NCBI GenBank assembly: GCA_964545205.1
Contig: CAZJFH010000007.1
Span: 1-64,000 of the forward strand
Direction: 5' to 3'
Source: CAZJFH01 sp964545205
GTDB taxonomy: Bacteria; Pseudomonadota; Alphaproteobacteria; Rhodospirillales; Magnetospirillaceae
DNA length: 64,000 bases
The notes beneath the pieces are model-generated. The model was not told where the DNA came from. It did not search any database and was given only the letters and a program-made list of their open reading frames with translations. Below are positions 29,109 through 36,197 of this stretch, in pieces (within the stretch, counting starts at the first letter, position 1; each line of letters opens with the position of its first letter). The translations under genes and the position numbers were made by a program.

Positions 29109-30439
29109 GCCCCCGCCTGCGCTCGCTGGCGCTGGCGACGGCGCTGCTGGGCTGGCCCGGCGTGGCGGCGGCGGCCGACCTGATGGAGATCTACCGTCTG
29201 GCCGCCGAGCGCGATCCCCAGCTCCGCGGCCAGATGTACCAGCGCGAAGCCTATGCCGAGGACCGCTATCAGGCCGGCGCCGCCTACATGCCGCAGATCG
29301 GTTTCGAGATGCAGCGGTACAAAAGCCACCAGGAGGTGATCAGCACCGACGTGGCGGTCTACTCGGACCCCGACGCCGAGTTCTGGGTCACCGACTGGAC
29401 GCTGCGGCTGACCCAGCCGATCTTCCGGCTGGAGAACATCTACGACTACCGCCGCGCCAGCGCGCGCGCCGAGGCGGCCGAGTACGAGTACCGGGCCGCC
29501 GAACTCGAACTGATGGCGCGCGTCGCCGAGTTGTATTTCGCCGTCCTGCAGACCCGCGACGAACTGGAGTTCACCCGCGCCGAACGCGAGGCGGTCGAAC
29601 AGAACACCCGCCTGATCGAGACCAAGCACGCCGGCGGGCTGGTCGCCCGCACCGACCTGCGCGACGCGCAGGCGCGGCTGGCCTCGGTGCTGGCCTCGGT
29701 GGTCGAGGCCGAGCGGATGCTCGAGGACGCCAAACAGGCGCTGGCCGAGGTGATCGGGCAGGACCTGACCGAGGAGGTCGCGACGCTGCGCCAGGCCTTG
29801 CCCCTGGTCGCCCCCGACCCGGCCGACCCCGAGGCATGGCGCCATGCCGCCGCGACCCGCAATCCCGAGGTCATCGCGCAGCAGCGCATCGTCGACGCGG
29901 CGCGCGAGGAGGTCAGCCGCGAGCGCGCCGGGCATGCCCCGACGCTGGACTTCGTCGCCCGCCGCAACAGCCGCGACGCCGGCGGCTCGCTGTTCGGCGG
30001 CGGCAGCGAGATCGAGACCACCGACCTGATGCTGCAGCTCGAAGTGCCGATCTTCTCCGGCGGCGCCGTCAACTCCCGGACCCGCCAGGCGCAGCAGATG
30101 CTGGCCAAGGCGGAGATGGACCTCGAGGCCGCCCGCCGCGCCGCCGTCCGCCAGGCCGCCGACAGCTACCGCGGCGTGCTGAGCGCGATCAGCCGCGTCA
30201 AGGCCAGCCGCCAGGCGGTCGAAGCGCAGGAGCTGGCGCGCGAGGCCAAGCGCGAGGGCTTCCGCGCCGGCCTGTTCACGCTGGTGGCCGTGCTCGACGC
30301 CGAGCGCGACCTGCACCAGGCGCGCCGCGACCTCGCCCAGGCCCGCTACGAGTACCTGCTCGATTCGCTGCGCCTGAAGCAGGCCGCCGGCAACCTCGCC
30401 GACACCGACATCGCCGCCGTCAACAACCTGCTGCAGTAG
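29105..30439 (+). CDS. TolC-family outer membrane efflux/secretion channel
   Basis: 444 residues, TTG start overlapping the preceding stop (TTGA). A signal peptide (LALATALLGWPGVAAAA) precedes LMEIYRLAAERDPQLRG, the classical start of the TolC repeat. Two halves of the OEP fold are evident: LRLTQPIFRLENIYDY with LYFAVLQTRDELEFTRAE, and LEVPIFSGGAVNSRTRQA with DSYRGVLSAISRVKASRQAVEA, ending SLRLKQAAGNL. Length fits the family. TolC proteins form the outer-membrane part of type I secretion and RND efflux. Divergent placement beside the giant RTX-type gene suggests it serves that export, but no ABC transporter or membrane-fusion gene lies within the window. Only 6 bases separate its end from the convergent SDR gene. 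Confidence 0.9.
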   Translation: MSPRLRSLALATALLGWPGVAAAADLMEIYRLAAERDPQLRGQMYQREAYAEDRYQAGAAYMPQIGFEMQRYKSHQEVISTDVAVYSDPDAEFWVTDWTLRLTQPIFRLENIYDYRRASARAEAAEYEYRAAELELMARVAELYFAVLQTRDELEFTRAEREAVEQNTRLIETKHAGGLVARTDLRDAQARLASVLASVVEAERMLEDAKQALAEVIGQDLTEEVATLRQALPLVAPDPADPEAWRHAAATRNPEVIAQQRIVDAAREEVSRERAGHAPTLDFVARRNSRDAGGSLFGGGSEIETTDLMLQLEVPIFSGGAVNSRTRQAQQMLAKAEMDLEAARRAAVRQAADSYRGVLSAISRVKASRQAVEAQELAREAKREGFRAGLFTLVAVLDAERDLHQARRDLAQARYEYLLDSLRLKQAAGNLADTDIAAVNNLLQ

Positions 30440-30445
30440 CGCGAC

Positions 30446-31234
30446 TTACATCAGGATGGTGGCGCCGCCGTCGACGACCAGGACGTGGCCGTTGACGTAG
30501 GACGCCGCGCCCGAAGCCAGGAACACGGCGGCGCCGGCGACCTCTTCCGGGCGTCCCCAGCGGCCCGACGCCGTGCGGCGCTCGAAATAGGCGGCGGCTT
30601 GCGGGTCGCCGAAGATGGCGGCATTGGCTTCCGTCGCGAAGAAGCCGGGGGCGATGGCGTTGCTGGTGATGCCGGCGGGCCCGTATTCGGCGGCCAGCGC
30701 CCGCGTCATTCCGGTCAGCCCCGCCTTGGCCGCGGTGTAGACCGCGTCGTTGGCCCGGGCGATGTGCCCGGCGACCGAGGTGACGGTGATCAGCCGGCCG
30801 TCCCGCCGCGGCAGCATCAGCCGCGCCGCCTCGCGCGCCAGCACCAGCGCCGCGGCGAGGTCGACGTTCAGCAGCGCGTCGATCTCGGCGTCCGAGAACT
30901 CGACCAGCGGCTTGCGGTTGCGCTGGCCGACATTCTGCACCAGCACGTCGAGCCGGCCGAAACCGGTCGCGATCCGGGCGAAGGCCTCGGGGACGGCCGC
31001 GCGGTCGGCGACGTCGAACGCCAGCACCGAGGCGGCGCCGCCGGCGGCGCGGATCGCCGCGGCCTCGGCGTCGAGCCGCGCCGCGTCGCGCCCGTTCAGC
31101 AGCACATGCGCGCCGGCCCCGGCCAGCGCACGGGCGATCTCCAGCCCCAGGCCGCGGCCCGAGCCGGTGACCAGCGCCACCTTCCCTTCGAGCGAGAACG
31201 CCGACAGATAGGGCGGAACGGATGAAGCGGGCAC
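30446..31234 (-). CDS. SDR-family NAD(P)-dependent oxidoreductase (gluconate 5-dehydrogenase-like)
   Basis: 262 residues from a GTG start at 31234 with GGAG six bases upstream. Classical SDR landmarks: cofactor site TGSGRGLG after FSLEGKVALV, NVG in place of NNAG (VLVQNVGQRN), catalytic Ser in VTSVAG, and YTAAKAG for Tyr-xxx-Lys. The C-terminal NAIAPGFFATEAN and VNGHVLVVDGG resemble gluconate 5-dehydrogenase (IdnO-type) and related sugar-acid reductases. Substrate cannot be fixed from sequence. It lies 11 bases downstream of a methyltransferase gene on the same strand and is probably co-transcribed. Confidence 0.85.
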   Translation of the reverse strand: MPASSVPPYLSAFSLEGKVALVTGSGRGLGLEIARALAGAGAHVLLNGRDAARLDAEAAAIRAAGGAASVLAFDVADRAAVPEAFARIATGFGRLDVLVQNVGQRNRKPLVEFSDAEIDALLNVDLAAALVLAREAARLMLPRRDGRLITVTSVAGHIARANDAVYTAAKAGLTGMTRALAAEYGPAGITSNAIAPGFFATEANAAIFGDPQAAAYFERRTASGRWGRPEEVAGAAVFLASGAASYVNGHVLVVDGGATILM

Positions 31235-31245
31235 GCGGGGCTCCG

Positions 31246-31875
31246 TCAGCGGTCGTGCGCCGCGCCCGGCCTGCGGGCGACCAGGTCCACCAACGCCGAC
31301 ATGCCGTGATGCCCCTTGCCCTCGGCGATCTCCGAGTCGTGCTCGTCGAGGTGCAGGATCGTCAGATCGCGGAATGCCTCGCGGAGCATCGCGGCGGAGT
31401 ACATGTTCTCGGCGTGCGGCGGACCGCCGGTGCCGTAGGCGAGCTGCTCGCGGCGGTAGCCCTGCAGCAGCAGGAGTCCGCCCGGCCGCAGGCTGCCGAC
31501 GAGGCCGCGGAAGATGGACGCGCGAATCCCGGGCGGCGCGAACTGGATGAAGATGGCGGCGACGACGTCGAAACGCTCGGACGGCCAGTCCCAGGCGCTC
31601 AGGTCGGCCTGCTCGGTCCGGATCGCGACGCCGCGCTCGGCCGCCAGTCGCCGCGCCTTGCCGAGCGCGACGGCCGACACGTCGACCGACAGGACGTCGA
31701 GGCCCTGCTCGGCCAGCCAGACGCCGTTGCGCCCCTCGCCGTCGGCGACCGCCAGCGCCCTGCCCGCGGGCGGCAGCAGCGGCCGCTGGCGCGCCAGGAA
31801 CGCGTTCGGGGCGGTGCCGAACACGTAATCCTCGGCCGCGAACCGCTCGTCCCAGCGCTCCTTTTCGGATTTCAT
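31246..31875 (-). CDS. Class I SAM-dependent methyltransferase (TehB-like)
   Basis: About 209 residues from ATG 31875 (MKSEKERWDERF). I chose this start because GAGG stands eight bases before it; ATG 31881 is two codons longer and the frame is open further up to 31929. The SAM-binding region reads ALAVADGEGRNGVWLAEQGL, with motif II near VDVSAVALGKARRLA, as in TehB-like and related small methyltransferases that begin WDERFAAEDYVFGTAPN. Substrate unknown. Paired with the SDR gene downstream, and divergent from the ECF sigma factor at 32012. Confidence 0.85.
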   Translation of the reverse strand: MKSEKERWDERFAAEDYVFGTAPNAFLARQRPLLPPAGRALAVADGEGRNGVWLAEQGLDVLSVDVSAVALGKARRLAAERGVAIRTEQADLSAWDWPSERFDVVAAIFIQFAPPGIRASIFRGLVGSLRPGGLLLLQGYRREQLAYGTGGPPHAENMYSAAMLREAFRDLTILHLDEHDSEIAEGKGHHGMSALVDLVARRPGAAHDR

Positions 31876-32011
31876 CGTCATGTCCTCGTCCCGTCGGCCC
31901 GGGCGTAGAGTAGCCCGGCGCGGCGCCAAAAGGAACGCGGGCGCCGGCGCATCGGTGCGGCCTGATCCAGATTAGTCCGGCCGTCGCGCCATCGGCCTAG
32001 GATCGGACGAC

Positions 32012-32584
32012 ATGAAGCCGTCGGCGAGGAACGCCGTGCCGACCATCCAGCCAGAGACGTGGCGGGCGCTGATGGCGAGCGCCCAGCATGGGGACCAGGC
32101 CGCCTACGACCGCCTGCTGCACGAGCTCGAACCGCTGCTGCTGCGTCTCGCCCGCCGGCGCTGGCGCAATTCGGCCGCCGATGCCGAGGATCTGGTCCAG
32201 GACGTGCTGATGTCGCTGCACGAGACACGCATGGACTACGACCCGGACAGGCCGTTCATGCCCTGGCTGATGGGCATCTTCAGCCACCGGCTGGCCGACA
32301 TCGCCCGCCACAACGCCGGCCACGCGACCCGGGAACTGCCGATGGACAGGCTCGACAGCTTGACCGAAGCCGCCGCCCCGATGCCCGACGGCCAGATCGA
32401 CTACCCGGTGCTGCGCAAGGCGCTGGCCGGCCTGCCGCCGCACCAGAGGCTGGCGGTCGAGCTGCTGAGGATCCGGGAACTGTCGGCGGAGCACGCGGCC
32501 GCCATGACGGGGATCAACGCGGCCACCTTGCGGGTCTCGGCGCATCGGGCGGTGAAGAAGCTGCGCGACAGAATGAGCCCCTGA
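32012..32584 (+). CDS. ECF-type RNA polymerase sigma factor, copy 1
   Basis: 190 residues. Sigma-2 region: DAEDLVQDVLMSLHE with YDPDRPFMPWLMGIFSHRLAD. Sigma-4 region: LPPHQRLAVELLRIRELS followed by the helix-turn-helix near AAMTGINAATLRVSAHRAVKKLRDRM. Region 3 is absent, as in ECF factors. It is a clear paralogue of the factor at 43962-44525 (same YDPxRPFxPWLM and SAHRAVxxLR patterns). No anti-sigma or sensor gene lies next to it. The nearest partner is the convergent exported YYDEG protein at 32628-32927, 43 bases away, and the same arrangement recurs with the second sigma factor. Confidence 0.92.
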   Translation: MKPSARNAVPTIQPETWRALMASAQHGDQAAYDRLLHELEPLLLRLARRRWRNSAADAEDLVQDVLMSLHETRMDYDPDRPFMPWLMGIFSHRLADIARHNAGHATRELPMDRLDSLTEAAAPMPDGQIDYPVLRKALAGLPPHQRLAVELLRIRELSAEHAAAMTGINAATLRVSAHRAVKKLRDRMSP

Positions 32585-32591
32585 CGGCGAA

Positions 32592-32613
32592 GGGGCCTCC
32601 GGAGGGAGGCCCC
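32592..32613. terminator. Hairpin between sigma factor 1 and YYDEG gene 1
   Basis: A perfect 9-bp stem (ggggcctcc / ggaggcccc) with a ggag loop lies between two convergent stops (32584 and 32628). There is no strong T-run on either side, so termination is likely but of a weak intrinsic type. Confidence 0.6.
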
Positions 32614-32627
32614 ATCGTCGCCGGCGC

Positions 32628-32927
32628 CTAACGCCAGACCGGCATCAGGACGCCCTCGTCGTTGAAGAAGTCCGGCAGACGATCGCCATCGCGGTCCACC
32701 TCGGCGATGCTCGGGGTTTCGCGCTCCTTGATCATCTCGTCGGGCTCGGGCAGCAACGCCCGCTCGGCTCCGATCTTCTCCTCCGTCCACGGCATCGTCG
32801 GGACGTACACGCCCTCGTCGTAGTAGCACCCCTCCTGGGCCGTGGTGTGGTACGGCTCGGCGGCGACCGCTCCAGCGGCGAGGCCAAGGCCGATCGCGGC
32901 GACGGTCAGCATCATCAGCTTCCTCAT
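32628..32927 (-). CDS. Small exported YYDEGVYVP-motif protein 1
   Basis: 99 residues with signal peptide (MRKLMMLTVAAIGLGLAAGAVAA) preceded by a strong GAGGAGG site. The mature ~76 residues start with CYYDEGVYVP and end with FFNDEGVLMP, flanking ERALLPEPDE and DRDGDRLPD. The last is a DxDxDxxxD loop of the kind that binds Ca2+ in dockerin and thrombospondin-3 repeats. It aligns along its whole length with the protein at 43578-43901 and shares the YYDEG element with 42241-42531. I recognise no named family. It is convergent with ECF sigma factor 1. Confidence 0.85.
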   Translation of the reverse strand: MRKLMMLTVAAIGLGLAAGAVAAEPYHTTAQEGCYYDEGVYVPTMPWTEEKIGAERALLPEPDEMIKERETPSIAEVDRDGDRLPDFFNDEGVLMPVWR

Positions 32928-33170
32928 CTCAGCCTCCTCTCTTCAATGGCCTCGATTGGTTATTCGCGGGCCGTCCGGGGATCATTACCGGGGTCTCGGA
33001 AGATCCCCGGCATACCCGAACGCGTGTCGCGTCAAATCGCCGTGCGGCCGGCCGATGTCGTTTTGAGCCTCGTTTGATCGCCGCCCTGATCGGGCGATGA
33101 CGCCGGGCGGGTACTCCTGGCGCCGTCAGCCGGGCAAGGCGCCCGGCCTTCATCAAACAGGAGGCCCGCA

Positions 33171-33758
33171 ATGAACACCACCGTCCAGACCGCCACCGTC
33201 AAGCAGCCGCCGCAGCCCCGCAACGGCGTCGACACGCCCACCCTGTTCGCGACCATAAACGCGGTCGCCGGCCAGCCCGAACTCGCGAAGTTCCAGTTCC
33301 GGGCCCAGAGCCGCTGGATGGGCGGCACCCACAGCCGCAGCACGATGTCGGGCTTCTCGGGGGCCGGCGGCGAGCACGTGCACAAGCAGGCCTACACCGC
33401 CGACGCCGATCATCCCGGCGTGCTGTGCGGCGGCGACGACGGCCCGACGCCGGTCGAATACCTGCTGCACGCGCTGGCGGCCTGCCTGACCGCCGGCATC
33501 GCCAACGTCGCGGCGGCCCGGGGCGTCACGCTGGAGAGCGTCGAATCGCGCATCGAGGGCGACATCGACCTGCGCGGCATCCTCGGCATCTCCGACATGG
33601 TGCGCAACGGCTACGAGGGCATCCGCATCACCTTCCGGATCAAGGGCGACGCGCCCGAGGAAACGCTGCGGCAGATCGTCGAGCAGTCGCGCGCCCGCTC
33701 GGCCGTGTTCGACGTCCTGCGCAACGGGGTGCCCGTCAGCGTCACGGCCGAGGCCTGA
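33171..33758 (+). CDS. OsmC-family peroxiredoxin-like protein
   Basis: 195 residues, start after AGGAGG. The OsmC/Ohr fold is shown by PTPVEYLLHALAACLTAGI, where the Cys of the AACL element is the conserved family cysteine, and by VRNGYEGIRITFRIKGDAP. The usual first Cys region is represented by DHPGVLCGGDDGPTP. OsmC-like proteins reduce organic hydroperoxides. The length with an N-terminal extension (residues 1-45) is typical of the YhfA/OsmC-like branch. Divergent from YYDEG gene 1 across 243 bases, and followed by a terminator hairpin before the flavoenzyme genes. Confidence 0.9.
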   Translation: MNTTVQTATVKQPPQPRNGVDTPTLFATINAVAGQPELAKFQFRAQSRWMGGTHSRSTMSGFSGAGGEHVHKQAYTADADHPGVLCGGDDGPTPVEYLLHALAACLTAGIANVAAARGVTLESVESRIEGDIDLRGILGISDMVRNGYEGIRITFRIKGDAPEETLRQIVEQSRARSAVFDVLRNGVPVSVTAEA

Positions 33759-33766
33759 TCCATTCC

Positions 33767-33795
33767 GCCCCGCCGGCCCGGCCGGCGGGGCCTTT
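33767..33795 (+). terminator. Rho-independent terminator after OsmC gene
   Basis: An 11-bp stem (gccccgccggc / gccggcggggc) with a ccg loop at 33767-33791 is followed by cttt. It begins nine bases after the OsmC stop and ends 15 bases before the next start codon, overlapping the leader of the flavoprotein gene. Confidence 0.7.
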
Positions 33796-33810
33796 CCCCG
33801 GAGATCGGAC

Positions 33811-35025
33811 ATGCGACGTTGCGACGCAGTCATCATCGGCGCCGGCCAGGCCGGACTCGCCATGAGCCATTGCCTGGGCCGGCGCGGCATCGAGCACGTG
33901 GTCCTCGAGCGCGGCCGCGTCGGCCAGCGCTGGCGCGCGGAGCGCCGGGACACGCTGCGCCTGCTGACGCCGAACTGGATGACCCGGCTGCCGGGCTTCG
34001 CCTATCGCGGCGCCGATCCCGACGGCTACATGGCGATGCCCGACGTCGTCGCCCTGCTCGCCGGCTACGCCGCCGCCGCTCCGGTGCGCGAAGGCGTCGC
34101 CGTGCGGTCGCTGGAGCGCGACGGCGACGGCTATCGCCTGGCAACGACCGACGGCAGCTGGACGGCACGGGCGGTGGTGCTGGCCACCGGCTACTGCGAC
34201 CGGCCGGCGGTGCCCGGCTTGGCGCGCCGGCTGCCGTCCGACGTCCTGCAACTGACACCGGCCACCTACCGCAGCCCGGAACTGCTGCCGGAGGGCGGCG
34301 TGCTGGTGGTCGGCGCCGGGGCGTCGGGCGTGCAGATCGCCGAGGAGATCCAACGCTCGGGCCGCCCGGTCACCTTGTCGGCCGGCCGCCACACCCGCCT
34401 GCCCCGGCGCTATCGCGGTCGCGACGTGCTGTGGTGGCTGGACCGCGCCGGCATCCTGGCCGAACCGGCCGAGCGGCTCGCCGAGCCGGCGCGGCGGCAG
34501 CCGTCGTTCCAGCTCGTCGGTCGCCACGCCCCCGGCATCGATCTCGGCAGCCTGCACGCGCAGGGCGTGCGCGTGACCGGCCGCCTGGAGGACGCGGACG
34601 GTGCCCGGCTGCGGTTCCGCGACGACCTCGACGCCAATGTCGCCGCCGCCCAGCGGCGCCTGGAGCGGGTGCTCGACCGCGTCGACGCCGTTGCCGGCCT
34701 CGACGCGCCGGTCGACCCCGAGGCGCGCCGCCCGCTCGCCCTGCCGCCGCCCCCCGCCGCCATCGACCTGCGCGCCGAGGCCATCCGCACCGTCGTCTGG
34801 GCGGTCGGCTACCGCCGGGCCTACGACTGGCTGCGGGTGCCGGTGCTCGACGCGGCCGGCGAGATCGTCCACCGCGGCGGCGTGACGCCGGCGCCGGGCC
34901 TGTACGTGCTGGGACTGCCGCTGCTGCGCCGGCGCAACTCGACCTTCATCGACGGGGTCGGCGCCGACGCCGAGGAACTGGCCGTCCACCTGCATGACCA
35001 CCTGGCGGCGCGCGCCGCCGCCTGA
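33811..35025 (+). CDS. Flavin-dependent monooxygenase/oxidoreductase (CzcO-like)
   Basis: 404 residues, GGAGA seven bases before the ATG. N-terminal FAD Rossmann motif AVIIGAGQAGLAMSH, a second NAD(P)H-binding Rossmann motif GVLVVGAGASGVQIAEEI near residue 170, the linking VVLATGYCDRP motif and a C-terminal VVWAVGYRR element. This two-dinucleotide-fold layout is that of flavoprotein monooxygenases of the CzcO/FMO group. Substrate unknown. The following flavoenzyme gene starts 17 bases after its stop, so the two are probably one operon. Confidence 0.85.
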   Translation: MRRCDAVIIGAGQAGLAMSHCLGRRGIEHVVLERGRVGQRWRAERRDTLRLLTPNWMTRLPGFAYRGADPDGYMAMPDVVALLAGYAAAAPVREGVAVRSLERDGDGYRLATTDGSWTARAVVLATGYCDRPAVPGLARRLPSDVLQLTPATYRSPELLPEGGVLVVGAGASGVQIAEEIQRSGRPVTLSAGRHTRLPRRYRGRDVLWWLDRAGILAEPAERLAEPARRQPSFQLVGRHAPGIDLGSLHAQGVRVTGRLEDADGARLRFRDDLDANVAAAQRRLERVLDRVDAVAGLDAPVDPEARRPLALPPPPAAIDLRAEAIRTVVWAVGYRRAYDWLRVPVLDAAGEIVHRGGVTPAPGLYVLGLPLLRRRNSTFIDGVGADAEELAVHLHDHLAARAAA

Positions 35026-35042
35026 CACGAAAGGAACCCGCC

Positions 35043-36197
35043 ATGTCGTCCGAGACTCGATTCGACGCGATCGTGGTCGGCGCCCGCTGCGCCGGCGCCG
35101 CGACGGCCCTGGAAATGGCGCGGCGCGGCATGCGCGTGCTGGCGCTCGACAAGGGCGCGTACGGCACCGAGACCCTGTCCACGCACGCCCTGATGCGCGG
35201 CGCCGTGCTGCAGCTTCATCGCTGGGGCGTGCTGCCGAGGATCGCCGCAGTCACCCCGGCCGTCCGCGCCACCAGCTTCCATTACGGCGACGAGACCATC
35301 CGGGTCGACATCCGGCCCGGTCACGGCGTCGACGCGCTTTACGCTCCGCGCCGCGGCGTTCTCGACGCCGCGCTGGTCGACGCCGCCCGGGAAGCCGGCG
35401 CCGAAATCCGCCACCGTCACGCGGTCACCGAGCTGCTCCGCGGCGACGACGGCCGGGTGCGCGGCGTCGCCGGCTACGATCACGCCGGCCGGCGCTTCGA
35501 GATCGCCGCCGACCTGGTGGTCGGCGCCGACGGCCTCGGCTCGGCGGTGGCGCGCCTGGCCGACGCGCCGGTGCTGCGCCGGGGCCGGCACGCGACGGCG
35601 GTGATTTTCGGCTATTGGCCGGGCATCGCCGAGGACGGCTACCACTGGCACTACCGGCCCGGGCTGGGCGCCGGCGTGATCCCGACCAACGCCGGCCGCC
35701 ACTGCGTCTTCCTGGCGATGCCGCCCGAGCGCCTGCATGGGCTGGCCGGCGATCCCGAGTCGGCGTTGCGCGCCATCGTCGCCGAGGCCTGGCCCGACCT
35801 CGCGGCGCGCCTCGGAACGTCGACGGCCGACCGCCGGCCGTGGATGTTCGCCGGGCGCAAAGGATTCCTGCGGCGGCCGTGGGGTCCCGGCTGGGCGTTG
35901 GTCGGCGACGCCGGCTACTTCAAGGACCCGTTGACGGCGCACGGCATCACCGACGCCCTGCGCGACGCCGAACTGCTGGCGGCGGCGGCGGCCGAGGGCA
36001 CGCCGGCGGCCTTCGCCCGCTACGCCGAGATCCGCGACGCGCTCTCGCGCCCGCTGTTCGACGTCACCGACGCCATCGCCTCCTTCGACTGGGATCTGGA
36101 GCGGCTCAAGGCGCTGCACCAGGGCCTGAACCGGGCGATGAAGGCCGAGGTCGAGGCCATCGCCGGCGCTCGACCTGCCCTGGAGCCGGCGGCCTAG
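35043..36197 (+). CDS. FAD-dependent monooxygenase-like protein (PHBH fold)
   Basis: 384 residues, AAGGA before the ATG. The N-terminus has the FAD motif AIVVGARCAGAATALEMARRG, then TETLSTHALMRGAVLQLHRWG, the mid-protein VVGADGLGSAVAR (DG motif) and WALVGDAGYFKDPLTAHGI (GD motif), all hallmarks of the p-hydroxybenzoate hydroxylase/geranylgeranyl-reductase superfamily. The specific reaction is not predictable. Its last 92 bases overlap tail-to-tail with the 3' end of the large regulator gene on the other strand (36106-40374). Confidence 0.88.
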   Translation: MSSETRFDAIVVGARCAGAATALEMARRGMRVLALDKGAYGTETLSTHALMRGAVLQLHRWGVLPRIAAVTPAVRATSFHYGDETIRVDIRPGHGVDALYAPRRGVLDAALVDAAREAGAEIRHRHAVTELLRGDDGRVRGVAGYDHAGRRFEIAADLVVGADGLGSAVARLADAPVLRRGRHATAVIFGYWPGIAEDGYHWHYRPGLGAGVIPTNAGRHCVFLAMPPERLHGLAGDPESALRAIVAEAWPDLAARLGTSTADRRPWMFAGRKGFLRRPWGPGWALVGDAGYFKDPLTAHGITDALRDAELLAAAAAEGTPAAFARYAEIRDALSRPLFDVTDAIASFDWDLERLKALHQGLNRAMKAEVEAIAGARPALEPAA

